Part shown: piece after piece, positions 1 to 10,196 of the stretch
Numbering within the stretch: position 1 is the stretch's first letter
Layout: every line of letters starts with the position of its first letter
From: Cyclostephanos tholiformis
Lineage: Eukaryota > Bacillariophyta > Thalassiosirophyceae > Thalassiosirales > Thalassiosiraceae
Length of the DNA stretch: 22,865 bases
Assembly: GCA_036939975.1 (NCBI GenBank)
Contig: JALLPB010000116.1
Span: 1-22,865, forward strand
Direction: 5' to 3'
Notes under the pieces: generated by a model
Database searches by the model: none
What the model was told of the DNA's origin: nothing
The model's input: only the letters and a program-made list of their open reading frames with translations
Program-made: the position numbers and the translations under genes

Positions 1-371
1 TTTGGCTAAACTACTGTAGGAGCTCCTACGTTTTGGCTAAACCCCGGAGATGTGTGTAGAGTGTACCTAGCGCTCTTCCGCCTCTCTCTCTATCCTCCAC
101 CATACTATCGTACCCAGATTTCCATCCTAACGATGCCACCCTGGCATGGGAATTAAGGTCCATCCCGCGCTACTGTTTTATATCATCACCTTATCATCGT
201 CCAATTTCGGGGTGGTTGGGGCCTAACTTATATTAATGTGACCTTTAGCGAAGATTATTATAAATAGATATGGCACACAACATCATATAAGTATATATTA
301 TACATCGTCTCTATTACAGTCAGTCGTGCCCCCGGCCGGGACTACTAAGATTGCCCAAGGAACGAATCGCC
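1..371. other. Upstream region of the GT32-like gene
   Basis: No gene is seen here. An 11-base direct repeat, TTTGGCTAAAC, occurs at 1-11 and 32-42. It flanks a perfect 14-base palindrome, GTAGGAGCTCCTAC, at 16-29. A TATA-like TATAAATA sits at 259-266, about 106 bases before the ATG at 372. This is a plausible but unproven core promoter for the downstream gene. Confidence 0.4.
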
Positions 372-1748
372 ATGACCTCCTCGGTCAGGACGCGACCGGT
401 GGCAAGAATGCAATGCATCACCCTCGGCCTTACCGTGGTACTTGCGTGCTACAGTTACGCCTCGCACATCGTGAATTTTCATCGACGCGAGTGTGCCGTC
501 GATGGCATCGCTGCCGTCGGGCCACAACGTCAGACGACGACGACGACGACGACGACGTATGGGCAGAAACCGCCCCCGATGGAAAATGACGGTTTGAATT
601 GGATCACGGCCAAGCCGAATAAAGTGAGACGAATGGGATACGAGGATGCATGGCTGATGCAATGGAAGTATCGTCATTACCGACCCAACCTTGGGCCGCG
701 CTGCGTCCACACGAAAGATTACTCTCCATTCCAGGATGACCTCATGTGCACGATTCCCGGTTACGTCCCCGCGCGTTTGTTCGTTACCCCCCCGGAGGTG
801 CGATCTAGGAACGAGTCCCTCCCCCCCCATCCCGATGGCTCGATCTCGAGGGTGATCTTCGTTTCATGGTTGGACCGACGACTCGGCAAGGCCATGTTCA
901 CGTCGTTGATGACACTGATACATCACAATCCGGAGTACGAATTCATATTCTTCGACGACGAGGACGTCGATCGCTTCTTCTGCGAAACGGCGAGGGAGGA
1001 ATGGGCCATACCGATACTTTCGAGGATCAATGCGGGGGCCATGCGCGCGGACGTTTGGAGGCTGTTGATCATGCAGCGGTACGGCGGGGTTTATGTCGAT
1101 TCGGACATTTCGGCACTGGGCAGGCTCCCCATCGCGCCGGGGGATACGGCGGTGTCCGGGGTGGGTTGCTGGGGTCATATCCCGACGGGAGTGCCAGGTT
1201 CGAATGATACCCTTAGGGGCGTGCTCGAGCACTGGGCCATGGCGTTCATGCCGAACCATCCATTCATTAATGCGGCGGTATCAGCGATGAAGAACAATTT
1301 GCTACATCCGGAGTATCTCCTAAGGTCCGACACCCCGGAGGCGGCGTCCGAGGGGTCGGTAACGATGCGCCTCACCGGACCGGCGATGTATCAGCGGGCA
1401 TTGCACGACGTCCTCATCAGGTCGAAATGTGAATATGTCGATTCATCCTTCTGCGATGCCCTGTGGGCGCCGGAGGATCACTGTGACGACATGCAGACCT
1501 TTCGTGCGTACTTCCCCGGTGGCGAACGATTCTTCAAGAGGGTGAACCTAAACGACACGGTGACGCACAAGGTATTCATCGATGCAACCGTGTGGGATGG
1601 CGAGGAGGCTGTCCTTCGGAAAACTTGGGACTACGATGACTCATCGCTTAGGATAACAAATACCACGGACCCGACCTTCTGCGACGCGGAGGCTATACAC
1701 ATTCGCGCAAGTCGCAGAGAGATCGTATTTAAGGGTACCACGATTTAA
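372..1748 (+). CDS. GT32-family-like glycosyltransferase, type II membrane protein
   Basis: A 458-aa intronless gene. The frame is open upstream to a TTG at 351, but the first ATG (372) is taken as start. Residues about 15-34 form one hydrophobic segment just after a basic N-terminus, as in a Golgi type II signal anchor. A Thr run (about 55-62, from an ACG repeat) marks the stem. The catalytic part has the beta-strand ISRVIFVSW (about 159), then RADVWR and YGGVYVDSD, with the DSD metal-binding motif at about 243-245. This arrangement is characteristic of GT32 (DXD sugar-transferring enzymes related to Och1 and inositol-phosphoceramide mannosyltransferases). It probably transfers a sugar from a nucleotide donor in the Golgi lumen; donor and acceptor cannot be told. 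Several N-x-S/T sites are present. Assignment to the DXD superfamily is firm; GT32 itself is likely. Confidence 0.85.
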   Translation: MTSSVRTRPVARMQCITLGLTVVLACYSYASHIVNFHRRECAVDGIAAVGPQRQTTTTTTTTYGQKPPPMENDGLNWITAKPNKVRRMGYEDAWLMQWKYRHYRPNLGPRCVHTKDYSPFQDDLMCTIPGYVPARLFVTPPEVRSRNESLPPHPDGSISRVIFVSWLDRRLGKAMFTSLMTLIHHNPEYEFIFFDDEDVDRFFCETAREEWAIPILSRINAGAMRADVWRLLIMQRYGGVYVDSDISALGRLPIAPGDTAVSGVGCWGHIPTGVPGSNDTLRGVLEHWAMAFMPNHPFINAAVSAMKNNLLHPEYLLRSDTPEAASEGSVTMRLTGPAMYQRALHDVLIRSKCEYVDSSFCDALWAPEDHCDDMQTFRAYFPGGERFFKRVNLNDTVTHKVFIDATVWDGEEAVLRKTWDYDDSSLRITNTTDPTFCDAEAIHIRASRREIVFKGTTI

Positions 1749-2746
1749 GGCGCGAGGAGAATTCGCATCGGAGCGACGGAAGTAATTTTGAGTCGGGAGC
1801 AGGATCGATGAGGGATTGGATCGATATGCTCTAGAGACAGATGATAGTATCGCATGCCCCAGGAGGAGGCCAATTCAACATCATTTCGAAGAATTTTCGA
1901 TCCTTAGTTGGGATGACGTGGGGAGCGGACACGGGCGACAAGCGTATGATGTTGGCGAATGGCGTTTCCTGGAGTAGATGGACTGCGGAGTTCCATTGTA
2001 ACGTAAATCATTTTACACAAGTACATTATTTGTAGTATGTTGCACAGGAAAATCGGGCTAGTCTACACAGGAGAGATACTACATTGAGCTACTGACTTCG
2101 CGTGAGTAAATCTCTAGTCTGGAGCTCCCTAACTGCGCAGGACCGTTCCATGGAGTGTTCCCGAACTCAATTGGATTTCGGTGAGCTCTCCCGTAGATTC
2201 ATATTATCATCATTGTTGCGATCTTCGGTTGACCCCATTATTTGGCCGGCGGCCCGATCGGGTCAAATCATTGATGACGAAAGGAACCATCGCGGACCAA
2301 AACATAATCTGGTAGCATGTGATTACCAACGAAACTTATGAACGCGTCATCGAACGGACTCAGTGATTGTTGATCCAGTTCACAGGGATTGTGTCATCCG
2401 CATATTACCCCAAACAATACACGATAGGCTCCCATCTCCCTATCAGAAGCCGCATTAGCTCGAGAGCGGTCAAACTTTGTCTCTCCCAATCGATGTCAAT
2501 ATCCGACGATGCAAGGTTGCCAGCATGTCGTTCGACTCACCTCACCTCCATCCTCGCTCTCCTCCATCGCTCCCGGACGAATTTTGCGTGGTTTTCAGAC
2601 CAACACCAGTTCTTGCATTGTACTCGAAACATGTTCTTTTCATACCACCGATTCTAGTGCAAATTTTCAACCGTCGCCTTCCCGGGGCCCTATCAGAATC
2701 ACCGCTAGCTTCGCAAACCTGTTACCATCTCAGATTATTACAACAA
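1749..2746. other. Intergenic region with no recognisable gene
   Basis: This stretch of about 1 kb lies between the tail of the GT32-like gene and the 3' end of the minus-strand gene. Its base composition is more AT-rich than the coding DNA on either side. It contains only short open frames on the plus strand (for example 2477-2803) with no domain, no compositional bias and no convincing ATG context. It may be 3' UTRs plus degraded sequence. Nothing further can be supported. Confidence 0.5.
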
Positions 2747-4078
2747 TCATCTAACATTTATGTATTCCTCCGTCTCCATATCATCGTCTTGTTCGCCATC
2801 TGAGTTCTCTTCATCATCCCCGATGTCGTCTCCATTGTCATCGTTTTCATGACCACACATCTCATCGTAATCGTCCAACAATCTATCCGTGATACCATTC
2901 TCATCCAACGTTCTCAAGAACATGGCCTTATTCAAATAGGGATAATCTCCCACCCACGCGATCGCGGTTACGTCCGATCCATCCCCCCCATCTCGGGCAG
3001 TAACTACGTCCACGACGCAAAAGTCCGTCATGCCGGCTAATTTACGAAAGTCCCTCCCGGTACTAAGCAATACGCCGATCGCGATCATCCCCGGCCTAAT
3101 GTCCAGGTACCCCTCGCTCATGCGACTGTGCACCTGCATGCGCCTGCTCATATCGTCCACCAGGCGCAGGCGCAACTTCCACGGTATGCCGGTCAATCCC
3201 TCGAGCTCGTCGTTCGACGTTGCATAATCCTCGAATTCCGATAGGTCGTACTCGTCGTCGACGTTCGCACGAACGTCATCGACGACGCAAACGTCGTCGA
3301 TGCGAGCGACGTAATACGCGCCGTACAACGCCCCCCCCCCCGTCGTTCCATCGCAATCGTCGTCCATCCAAACGTCGACGAGGTCCCTACCCCCGATCAA
3401 TTCCCAATTGCGCTGATACGCCAGGAATTCCGGCCTCAATATCGGCCAGAATAGGAATAATACGCCCATGCACGTGGATAGGAATTGTCCCACGACGAAG
3501 CTTACGAAGTACGAGAACATGCTACCCACGAACGCCACCGAGACGCCCTCGAATAGTGAATCGTATCGTTCCCGCGGCGTGCGTCCGAGGTACGCGACGT
3601 ACTGATCGCCCGTCGGTGATAGCGTACCGCCGCCACCGCCGCCGCCGCCGCCCCACCCACCGGGCGCGGGGAGGATCGATCGGAGTTCGCTAGCGGGAGC
3701 CGGTATTAACGACATTTTCGTCGTCGTCGGTCCATGGACGAACGCACCGTCGCGGGGGGGCGGGGGATGGCGGTCGTGGGGATGGGGGCGGGTAAGACGT
3801 CGCGACGACGATCGACGACGCTCGATGTCATCGTCGAGGACGGCGATGCGCCCCCCCCGAGATGACGACGACGAGTTCGACTCGGACGACGAGTTCGATG
3901 GGGTAGGAGGAGTATTATGGGGGGTAGGGTAGCGCGATGATATTCGTCGGCACGTCGTCGTATACGTCATCCCACGACGATGGAGGAATGCGACGCAGAA
4001 TTCCGATCGCGACGATGCGACGATGCCAACGATTGACAATGACGGGATAGCCAACGGCGATCGTTTCGTTATTTTCAT
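2747..4078 (-). CDS. Unrecognised membrane protein, probably plastid-targeted
   Basis: A 443-aa single-exon gene, with the ATG at 4076-4078. The frame stays open a further 357 bases upstream, but a TATA-like element just upstream and a presequence-like start favour this ATG. The N-terminus has basic residues, a weak hydrophobic stretch (PSLSIVGIVA) and a VAF tripeptide near residues 29-31 that loosely resembles the A-F cleavage site of diatom plastid presequences. Residues about 60-120 are Ser/Arg/Pro-rich and 143-151 include a Gly run. The conserved-looking core starts near 155, with a long hydrophobic stretch at about 178-214 (one or two membrane spans), then RPEFLAYQRNWELIGGRDLVDVW. The C-terminal 45 residues are strongly acidic. 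I do not recognise the family. It is divergent with the ISWI gene across 301 bp. Plastid location is inference. Confidence 0.7.
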   Translation of the reverse strand: MKITKRSPLAIPSLSIVGIVASSRSEFCVAFLHRRGMTYTTTCRRISSRYPTPHNTPPTPSNSSSESNSSSSSRGGRIAVLDDDIERRRSSSRRLTRPHPHDRHPPPPRDGAFVHGPTTTKMSLIPAPASELRSILPAPGGWGGGGGGGGGTLSPTGDQYVAYLGRTPRERYDSLFEGVSVAFVGSMFSYFVSFVVGQFLSTCMGVLFLFWPILRPEFLAYQRNWELIGGRDLVDVWMDDDCDGTTGGGALYGAYYVARIDDVCVVDDVRANVDDEYDLSEFEDYATSNDELEGLTGIPWKLRLRLVDDMSRRMQVHSRMSEGYLDIRPGMIAIGVLLSTGRDFRKLAGMTDFCVVDVVTARDGGDGSDVTAIAWVGDYPYLNKAMFLRTLDENGITDRLLDDYDEMCGHENDDNGDDIGDDEENSDGEQDDDMETEEYINVR

Positions 4079-4379
4079 TATTTTCGCGTGGATGATATTA
4101 TTATATAGGTATGACAAGGTACGGAGAGAGTGATGATGATTGATGATGACGACGACGGATGGCCCCGGGTCGGGTCGGGCGCAGGCGGCGTCGCTCGTTC
4201 GTAATATTATGAGAAGGGGGCGGCCGGGGATGGATGGAAAAGAAGCGAGCGGCGGGCGGGCGGGGATGCCCCCTCCCCCACAACCCTTGCCCGCTGTTTC
4301 CCCCACAAAAATGACAATCTCTCCCAGAACACAAAATTTTATTTGGCGTGTGTTGGCGTTGTGTTTGGATATTATAATC
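4079..4379. promoter_or_regulatory. Divergent intergenic promoter region (minus-strand membrane protein / ISWI)
   Basis: These 301 bases separate two divergently transcribed genes and must hold both promoters. On the minus strand a TATA-like TATATAATA lies at about 4099-4107, only about 20-30 bases before the ATG. On the plus side the sequence is GC-rich with GGGCGGGCGGG-type runs, and ATTATAAT directly abuts the ISWI ATG at 4380. No other element is recognised. Confidence 0.5.
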
Positions 4380-7300
4380 ATGGCGGATGACGACGACGAT
4401 AGGGAGCCACCCCCCGCCTCCGGTGGAGACGGCAAAGAAGACGATGACTCCGACGTGATATTGGAAGGTGAGTTAGCAGATGCTTATTTTCAGGAAAAGT
4501 GGGTTCCAATGTTCACGCCGACACCGACACATACCTCCTTCCTCACACGACTTTTTACCCTCGTGCTCCATTTTTTTTGCGTGGGGGGGGGACGGACGAA
4601 TAGGGATCGACATGTCCGAGGACGACGAGGAGATCGCCCCACCCGAGGAGGACGATGACGTAATCATGCCCCCCTTGGGAGATGACGACGACGACGACGA
4701 CGAGGAACACCAAAAGTCCGACCTCGAACACGAGAGGGAGGACCACGAGGAACTCGAGGCGGCGAGGAGGGAGAGGATGGAATTGCTCGAGGCCGAACTC
4801 CGACGCAAGAGGGAGGAGGATATGCCTGTTCTTACGGGGGGGGTAACGGTGGCATCCCCCCCCACCGCCGCGGCGGCGTTCGATAAATTCCAATTCCTCG
4901 TGGGTCAATCCGAGGTATTCGCGCACTTCCTCGCGGGATCCGTCGCCACGTCCGATGCCAAGTCCAAGAGGGGGAGGGGATTATCGAGGGGGAAATCGAA
5001 TCGCATGACCGAGGCCGAGGAGGATGCGGCGTTGCTCAAGACGGCGGAGTCGGCGCGACGTACCGTATATCTCAATTCACAACCGAAATTACTATCGGAG
5101 GCATGCACGATGCACAAATATCAGCTCGAGGGATTGAATTGGATGATCAAATTGCACGACCACGGGATTAATGGCATACTCGCGGACGAGATGGGCTTGG
5201 GCAAGACGCTGCAGACGATATCCCTATTGGCGTACTTGAGGGAGGCCCGCGGCGTCAAGGGACCGCACATCGTCGTGGTTCCGAAGTCGGTGGTGGGGAA
5301 TTGGATTAAGGAATTTAGGAGGTGGTGCCCGAGCATACGGGCCGTGCGGATGGGGGGCACGATGGAGGAGAGGGCCAAGGCGCGGGGGGAATTTTTGAAA
5401 CCCGATCCGAATACGGGAAAGTACAAGTTCGATGCCCTGGTGTGTTCCTACGAGGCGGTGTTGAAGGAGAAGACGAGCCTCGGTCGTATCCCCTGGAAGT
5501 ATCTTATCATAGACGAGGCCCATCGCATCAAGAATGAGAATTCCAGCCTAAGCAAGGCCGTTAGGCTGCTGTCCACGGGCTTCCGTCTACTCATCACCGG
5601 CACGCCGTTGCAGAACAACCTACACGAGCTATGGGCGTTGCTCAATTTCCTATTGCCGGAGATATTCGGCGATTCCGAGCAGTTCGACGAGTGGTTCTCC
5701 ATGTCGGGGAAGGAGGGGCAGGAGAACGTGATACGCAAGCTTCACACCGTCCTGCGGCCTTTCATGCTCCGGCGGGTGAAGAGGGACGTGGCGTGTTCCC
5801 TCCCCCCGAAGAAGGAGACGAAGCTTTTCGTTGGACTCACGGATATGCAGCGCGATTGGTACAAGCGCATACTTCGCAAGGACGCGCACGAGCTCAACGC
5901 CCTCGGCGGGCCCAGCCACGCGCGTTTGCAGAATGTGCTCATGCACCTGCGCAAGGTGTGTAATCATCCCTACCTATTCGACGGCGCCGAGGCCGGTCCG
6001 CCATTTTCGGACGGGCCGCACATATGGGAGAATAGCGGGAAGATGTCACTCCTGAATAAACTCCTCCCGAAGTTGAAGGCCAAGGGGTCGAGGGTCCTCA
6101 TCTTCTGCCAGATGACTCGCGTCCTTGACATACTGGAGGATTATCTTCGCCTCGTCGGATACGAGTACTGTCGTATAGACGGTAATACCGACGGCGAGAG
6201 CCGCGACTCGCAGATGGAGGTGTTCAACGAACCGGGATCGTCGAAGTTCTGCTTCTTGCTGAGCACGCGCGCGGGCGGGCTGGGAATCAACCTCGCCACG
6301 GCGGACATCGTCATTCTATACGATAGGTGAGTTGTGCGTAAGAGATAGACGTAAGGATGAGGGGGGGGGGGGGGGGCATACCGAAAATACTTTTTTCACG
6401 TGGTTTTGGTATTGTCGTTCCTAATCGACCTCGCGATCGGTTCGTACTATTCTTTTTCCCCGCTCCGCCGAGTAGCGATTGGAATCCACAAGTCGATTTG
6501 CAGGCCATGGATCGTGCCCATCGCTTGGGCCAGACAAAGCCCGTGCAGGTTTTTCGATTCGTATCCGAGGGCACAGTGGGTGAGTCGTTTATCAAGTCTC
6601 CTGATTCGACAATTATAGAATGGATTCATTCTTCGAGTATGCAAGCAAGGTGTATCGCTCATCTACGCATCCTTTTTGTTTCTGTTCAGAGGAGAAGATC
6701 ATCGAAAGGGCGGATAGAAAGTTGTTCTTGGATGCAGCCGTCATTCAGCAGGGAAGGCTCGCAGAGCAGAACTCGTGAGTAAATGTCTTTATGGTTTGCA
6801 TTGAAATGGACTCGTTCCAGCCTCATTGTCAATTCCCTCTCTGCAGGAAGTTGAGCAAGGCAGAGTTGATGCAAATGGTCAAATTCGGTGCCGACCAGAT
6901 CATCTCCGGCAATAAAGGCACTTACACCGATGAAGACATAGATGTCTTGATTGCCAAGGGCGAGAAAATGACCAACGAGATGCAGGCGAAGTTACAGCAG
7001 AATGCACAGCACAATCTTGCCACCTTCACCCTTTCGGGGGATTTGGAAGGGAAGGACACGTTTGACTTCGCGGGAGAGAACTATCGCGATAAGAGGAAGG
7101 ATGGTTCACTATTCATCGATATGGGCACTCGCGAACGAAAGCGTGCCAAGTACGATGTTAATGAGTACTACAGGGAGATGATGAGCACGGGTGAAACGTC
7201 GGGAATGAAAGCGCACGCCGCCGATGCCAAGGCGAAGAAAAAAAAGAAAGGACCGCACATGCAAGATTTCCAGCTGTACGATCGTGATAGATTGGAGGAA

Positions 7301-8419
7301 TTGACCTCCCGAGAGAGGGAATTGGCACAGCAAAAGGAAGACCACTTGGAAATGATTACCGATATTAGGAAGCGCGTCGCAACTGCATCTCCTGCCGCCG
7401 CAGAGCAGCTGATTGCAGAGGCTACGGAGATGGAAGGTATGCTGAACCAGTTCGCGTTGACTCCTCCGGAACAGGAAGAGAAGGCAAAACTGCTGTCAGA
7501 GGGATTTCCGGATTGGTCGAGAAAGGTGAGTGGAACGAGTTTAATTCGCGACTGACACTTTATTATTCGGCACGCCAACCTTTCCATTCTTGGGTTTGGT
7601 TGTTCTCGCAGGATTTCAAGGTCTTCTGCAACGCCCTGGAGACTCACGGTCGCTATGCCATCACCAAAATTATTGACGATGTTGTTCAAGAGACTGGCAA
7701 AGATCAAGATGACATCAAGAAGTACTACGTAGCGTTCTGGTTGCACTACAGGCGTCTTGCAGATTGGAGCAAGATTATTGATAAGATCGAGAAAGGAGAG
7801 AAAAAGAAACATCGATTGAACGACATTCGCAATTTGATCCAGGAGAAGGTTGAGCTTCATCTCGAATCCGTCTACAGCACCATGTATCCCGGCGTCGAAG
7901 ATGGGAAAGTACCCAAGGAACTCCTGGAGCAGTATTCCCCAATTGACCTTCTCATGTACTCTTGGCCCAAGATGCAATTCAAATACAGCCAGGGACAAAA
8001 GGGCTTCAGCTACCAACAGCAAGAAGATGCATTCCTACTGGTTATGATGCATCGCCATGGATATGGCGCCGCCCGTAGGATTCAGTTAGAGATAAGACGT
8101 GCTTGGCAGTTTCGTTTCAACTGGTTCTTCAAGTCGCGAAGTCCTCAGGAAATCCAGAAGCGGTGCGACGTGCTGGTGAGTCATCAAGGGAGAGACGGGG
8201 TGTGTGATTAATTCTGTATCCACCGCGACTTACACTTTTCGCTATCGTAATTATCATATTTATCAGATCCGAGTTGTCGAGAGGGAGATGCAAGAGTATC
8301 ACGAGAACGAGGATGCCAAGGAGGCACAAAAGAACTTGGATGCGGACGAACAGCCACCGGTGGCATCATTATCATCGAATGTCGACCGTCCCGAGACAGT
8401 CCCCATTGCATCCAATTAG
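4380..8419 (+). CDS. ISWI: ISWI-type SNF2 chromatin-remodelling ATPase
   Basis: ATP-dependent nucleosome-spacing motor of ISWI complexes (SMARCA5/CHR11-17 family), acting in the nucleus. Exons by splice sites and homology: 4380-4467, 4604-6326, 6476-6579, 6690-6774, 6847-7525, 7612-8175, 8267-8419. They total 3396 nt = 1131 aa plus stop, close to the family length of about 1050. All six introns (72-149 nt) begin GTGAGT, end AG and keep frame. Domains: acidic N-terminus; FDKFQFLVGQSEVFAHF (from 122) and NRMTEAEEDAALL (162-174), matching the AutoN region; Walker A DEMGLGKT 224-231; DEAH 333-336; TGTPLQNN 361-368; RAGGLGIN 585-592; QAMDRAHRLGQ 613-623; HAND about 765-860; SANT from 894; SLIDE about 1015-1090 (QFRFNWFFKSR). 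No PHD or bromodomain. Convergent with the next gene. The first exon and the start are less certain than the rest. Confidence 0.95.
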
Positions 8420-8578
8420 GTAGAGACGACATCATCTTTCCGATGCGTTTGCATCTCACGGTTTCGCTCGTCATTGCATAATCTAGACGCCTATTTCCGT
8501 ACATAGTCGTTAATTACGCCGATAATTCTGCAAATTGGTATTGATAAGTAAAAGTTGTTATATTCGTTACGTTCAAAA
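8420..8578. other. Convergent 3' intergenic region
   Basis: These 159 bases lie between the stop codons of the ISWI gene and the minus-strand lumen-type gene. The sequence is AT-rich relative to coding DNA and must contain both 3' ends, so the two transcripts are likely to overlap or nearly so. No canonical AATAAA signal is evident on the plus strand. Confidence 0.4.
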
Positions 8579-9820
8579 TCATCGTTTCGTCGCCGTCAGA
8601 TCGTGACTGTACACGACCACGGGCCTGCTGGGTTCGTCGAAGAACATCGGATCCTGGGCGTCGAGGTACGCCGTCGTGAGCAAATTTCCCGTCATCACGA
8701 TTGGGTCGTCGGATTTTCGCAAATTCCCCCCCTCCCATCGTCGTCCCTCATTCCACGTCCAGTAGTGGGCGTAATTCCCCGAGACCTGCCTCGCCACGCC
8801 GTACTCGCGCGATAGTCCGAAGGTGACCTGTCGAACGTGCTCCGAGCATACGAATGTCGTAGTCGTCGTCGTCGACGACGACGACGAGGATGACTCGACC
8901 GATTCATTCGATTCGATGATTTCGGATTCCCTAGCGTTGCAGAATAATTCGATTCGATTGGCATTCCTCGTTCGATTAGGAACGAAATCGATCGAAAGCC
9001 TATTCGGGTCCGTCGTCGGATCGTACGTTACGTATCTAGCCGCGTCGTATCCCAGGTGGGAATTGATCGACGTTATCAACGACGTCCTCCTGTCCTCCAA
9101 TCCCGTGCGTTCGTTCACGATCATCGTGTACGATGCATTATCGCGTCCGATATCGCCCACCATGGCGATCGATAATTTACGAAAGCCGGGTATGTCGTAA
9201 TTCGACAATATCCTCTCCTTATTTATCGACGTCGAGGGGAACACGTAGCCGTTGAATTTCACGTTCACGTCCCACGATCCGCGCATGAACATCGGATAGA
9301 CCTGGGCATTGGGCGGTACGTTGAATATCGAGTTTTTCAACAGGGATGGATCGCGCCTGGCGAGCCTGCTCGCGAGGCCATTGTCGCCCCTTCCGGAAGC
9401 CCCACCGATGGTCCCCGTGGAGGGAGGGGAGGAGGTGGAGGTGGTGGAGGAGTTGACGACCGCAAGACCCGGCGCCGTAATCGTCGTCAAAGTCGACGAC
9501 GCGGCGATGGTAGCGGCGAGCGAGGAACGACGTATCCGGCTCGTTACCGCCTCGCGCCTCGTGATGCCGATGGTCGTTTTCGTGGTCGTCGAGCTTGCTG
9601 TTGAGGATGACGATGACGATGACGATGACGACGACGACGACGACGATGCCGCGGCTCCTCCTCCTCCTCCCTCCGCCACGGAGGGGGATCGAGTTGTGTG
9701 ATGATGATTATTCAAGGTATGAGACAGAGCCTCCGATGATGTACCGAACGATAGGCATAGAAATATATATATAGCGGCCGTGTACGCGACGACGAGTGCG
9801 ACGGAGGAGTTGGTTGTCAT
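8579..9820 (-). CDS. Predicted plastid (thylakoid lumen) protein of unknown function
   Basis: 413 aa, single exon, ATG at 9818-9820. Residues 7-27 form a hydrophobic signal segment. Low-complexity His/Gly/Ser follows, with a 15-Ser run at about 59-73. Then comes a second targeting-like segment: twin arginine ITRREAV (86-92) and RR (97-98), a hydrophobic stretch LAATIAASSTLTTI and a cleavage-like APGLA (116-120). Two serial signals of this form fit a diatom thylakoid-lumen protein imported by a Tat-like route; this is inference. The mature part starts near 165 with YPMFMRGSWDVNVKFNGYVFP (175-195) and keeps several Trp/Tyr-rich strands. It resembles small lipocalin-like or DUF6816-like plastid proteins, but I cannot confirm a family. 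A Ser7-Thr6 run at 310-322 is encoded by a DNA palindrome. Divergent with the mTERF gene. Confidence 0.75.
   Translation of the reverse strand: MTTNSSVALVVAYTAAIYIFLCLSFGTSSEALSHTLNNHHHTTRSPSVAEGGGGGAAASSSSSSSSSSSSSSSTASSTTTKTTIGITRREAVTSRIRRSSLAATIAASSTLTTITAPGLAVVNSSTTSTSSPPSTGTIGGASGRGDNGLASRLARRDPSLLKNSIFNVPPNAQVYPMFMRGSWDVNVKFNGYVFPSTSINKERILSNYDIPGFRKLSIAMVGDIGRDNASYTMIVNERTGLEDRRTSLITSINSHLGYDAARYVTYDPTTDPNRLSIDFVPNRTRNANRIELFCNARESEIIESNESVESSSSSSSTTTTTTFVCSEHVRQVTFGLSREYGVARQVSGNYAHYWTWNEGRRWEGGNLRKSDDPIVMTGNLLTTAYLDAQDPMFFDEPSRPVVVYSHDLTATKR
8862..8885. repeat. 24-bp perfect palindrome (GTC)4(GAC)4 inside a CDS
   Basis: Four GTC triplets are followed by four GAC triplets, a perfect palindrome. 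In the minus-strand gene it is read out of triplet register, giving a Ser run followed by a Thr run. It should be able to form a hairpin or cruciform. Confidence 0.85.
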
Positions 9821-10196
9821 GATTGCGGTGTGGATGATTCTTATTTTTATATTTTATGAGGGAGATGATGATGTACGTATTGTATGTATGTGGGATGGAG
9901 TATTAGGTATTTCATGTTAGGTATGTTCCCCGCCAAGAATCTCGACCCAAAAAATCAATAATGGCGGGACGTTATTTTGGAAACGAAAACGGCGGGATGT
10001 TGTCGGCGGGGGAAGATATATTATTATTTTTTATTGAATCGACCCTTTTAAAAATAAAAATAAAGTTCGTGTCAATAATAAGAGAGAGGCAAGGGGCACC
10101 GCCGGGGAGGGAGATCCGAAGGGAGGGGGTGGGGTTGGATTGGATTGTATAATATATCGAGGAGTATTGTTATTTCATTCCTTCCTCGGCGAAGGC
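9821..10196. promoter_or_regulatory. Divergent promoter region with TATA elements and GGCGGGA motifs
   Basis: These 376 bases lie between the ATGs of the lumen-type gene and the mTERF gene. On the minus strand TATAAAAAT is at 9843-9851, 23-31 bases before the ATG at 9820. On the plus strand TATAATATA is at 10148-10156, about 41-49 bases before the ATG at 10197. Between them lie TTCCCCGCCAAG (9926-9937), GGCGGGA (9963-9969 and 9991-9997) and GGCGGGG (10005-10011), which resemble E2F/DP sites. Regulatory function is inferred from motif similarity only. Confidence 0.5.

Noticed and set aside
351..371. TTG at 351 as start of the GT32-like protein
   Set aside because: A nuclear eukaryotic gene should start at ATG; the first in-frame ATG is at 372 and leaves the signal anchor correctly placed.
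345..830. Minus-strand open frame opposite the glycosyltransferase
   Set aside because: No recognisable motifs, and it is the complement of a gene with a strong DXD domain; treated as a shadow.
2102..2140. A GTGAGT...CAG pair suggesting a small intron
   Set aside because: Only 39 nt, and no coding sequence is recognisable on either side.
4468..4493. Alternative first ISWI intron of 26 nt (GTGAGT to CAG)
   Set aside because: Too short compared with the other introns (72-149 nt) and does not lead into the ISWI frame.
4480..4611. An upstream extension of ISWI exon 2 that would start at 4480 without an intron
   Set aside because: The 4480-4603 stretch has no ISWI similarity. A GTGAGT donor at 4468 and an AG at 4602-4603 join the acidic first exon from the ATG at 4380 in frame.
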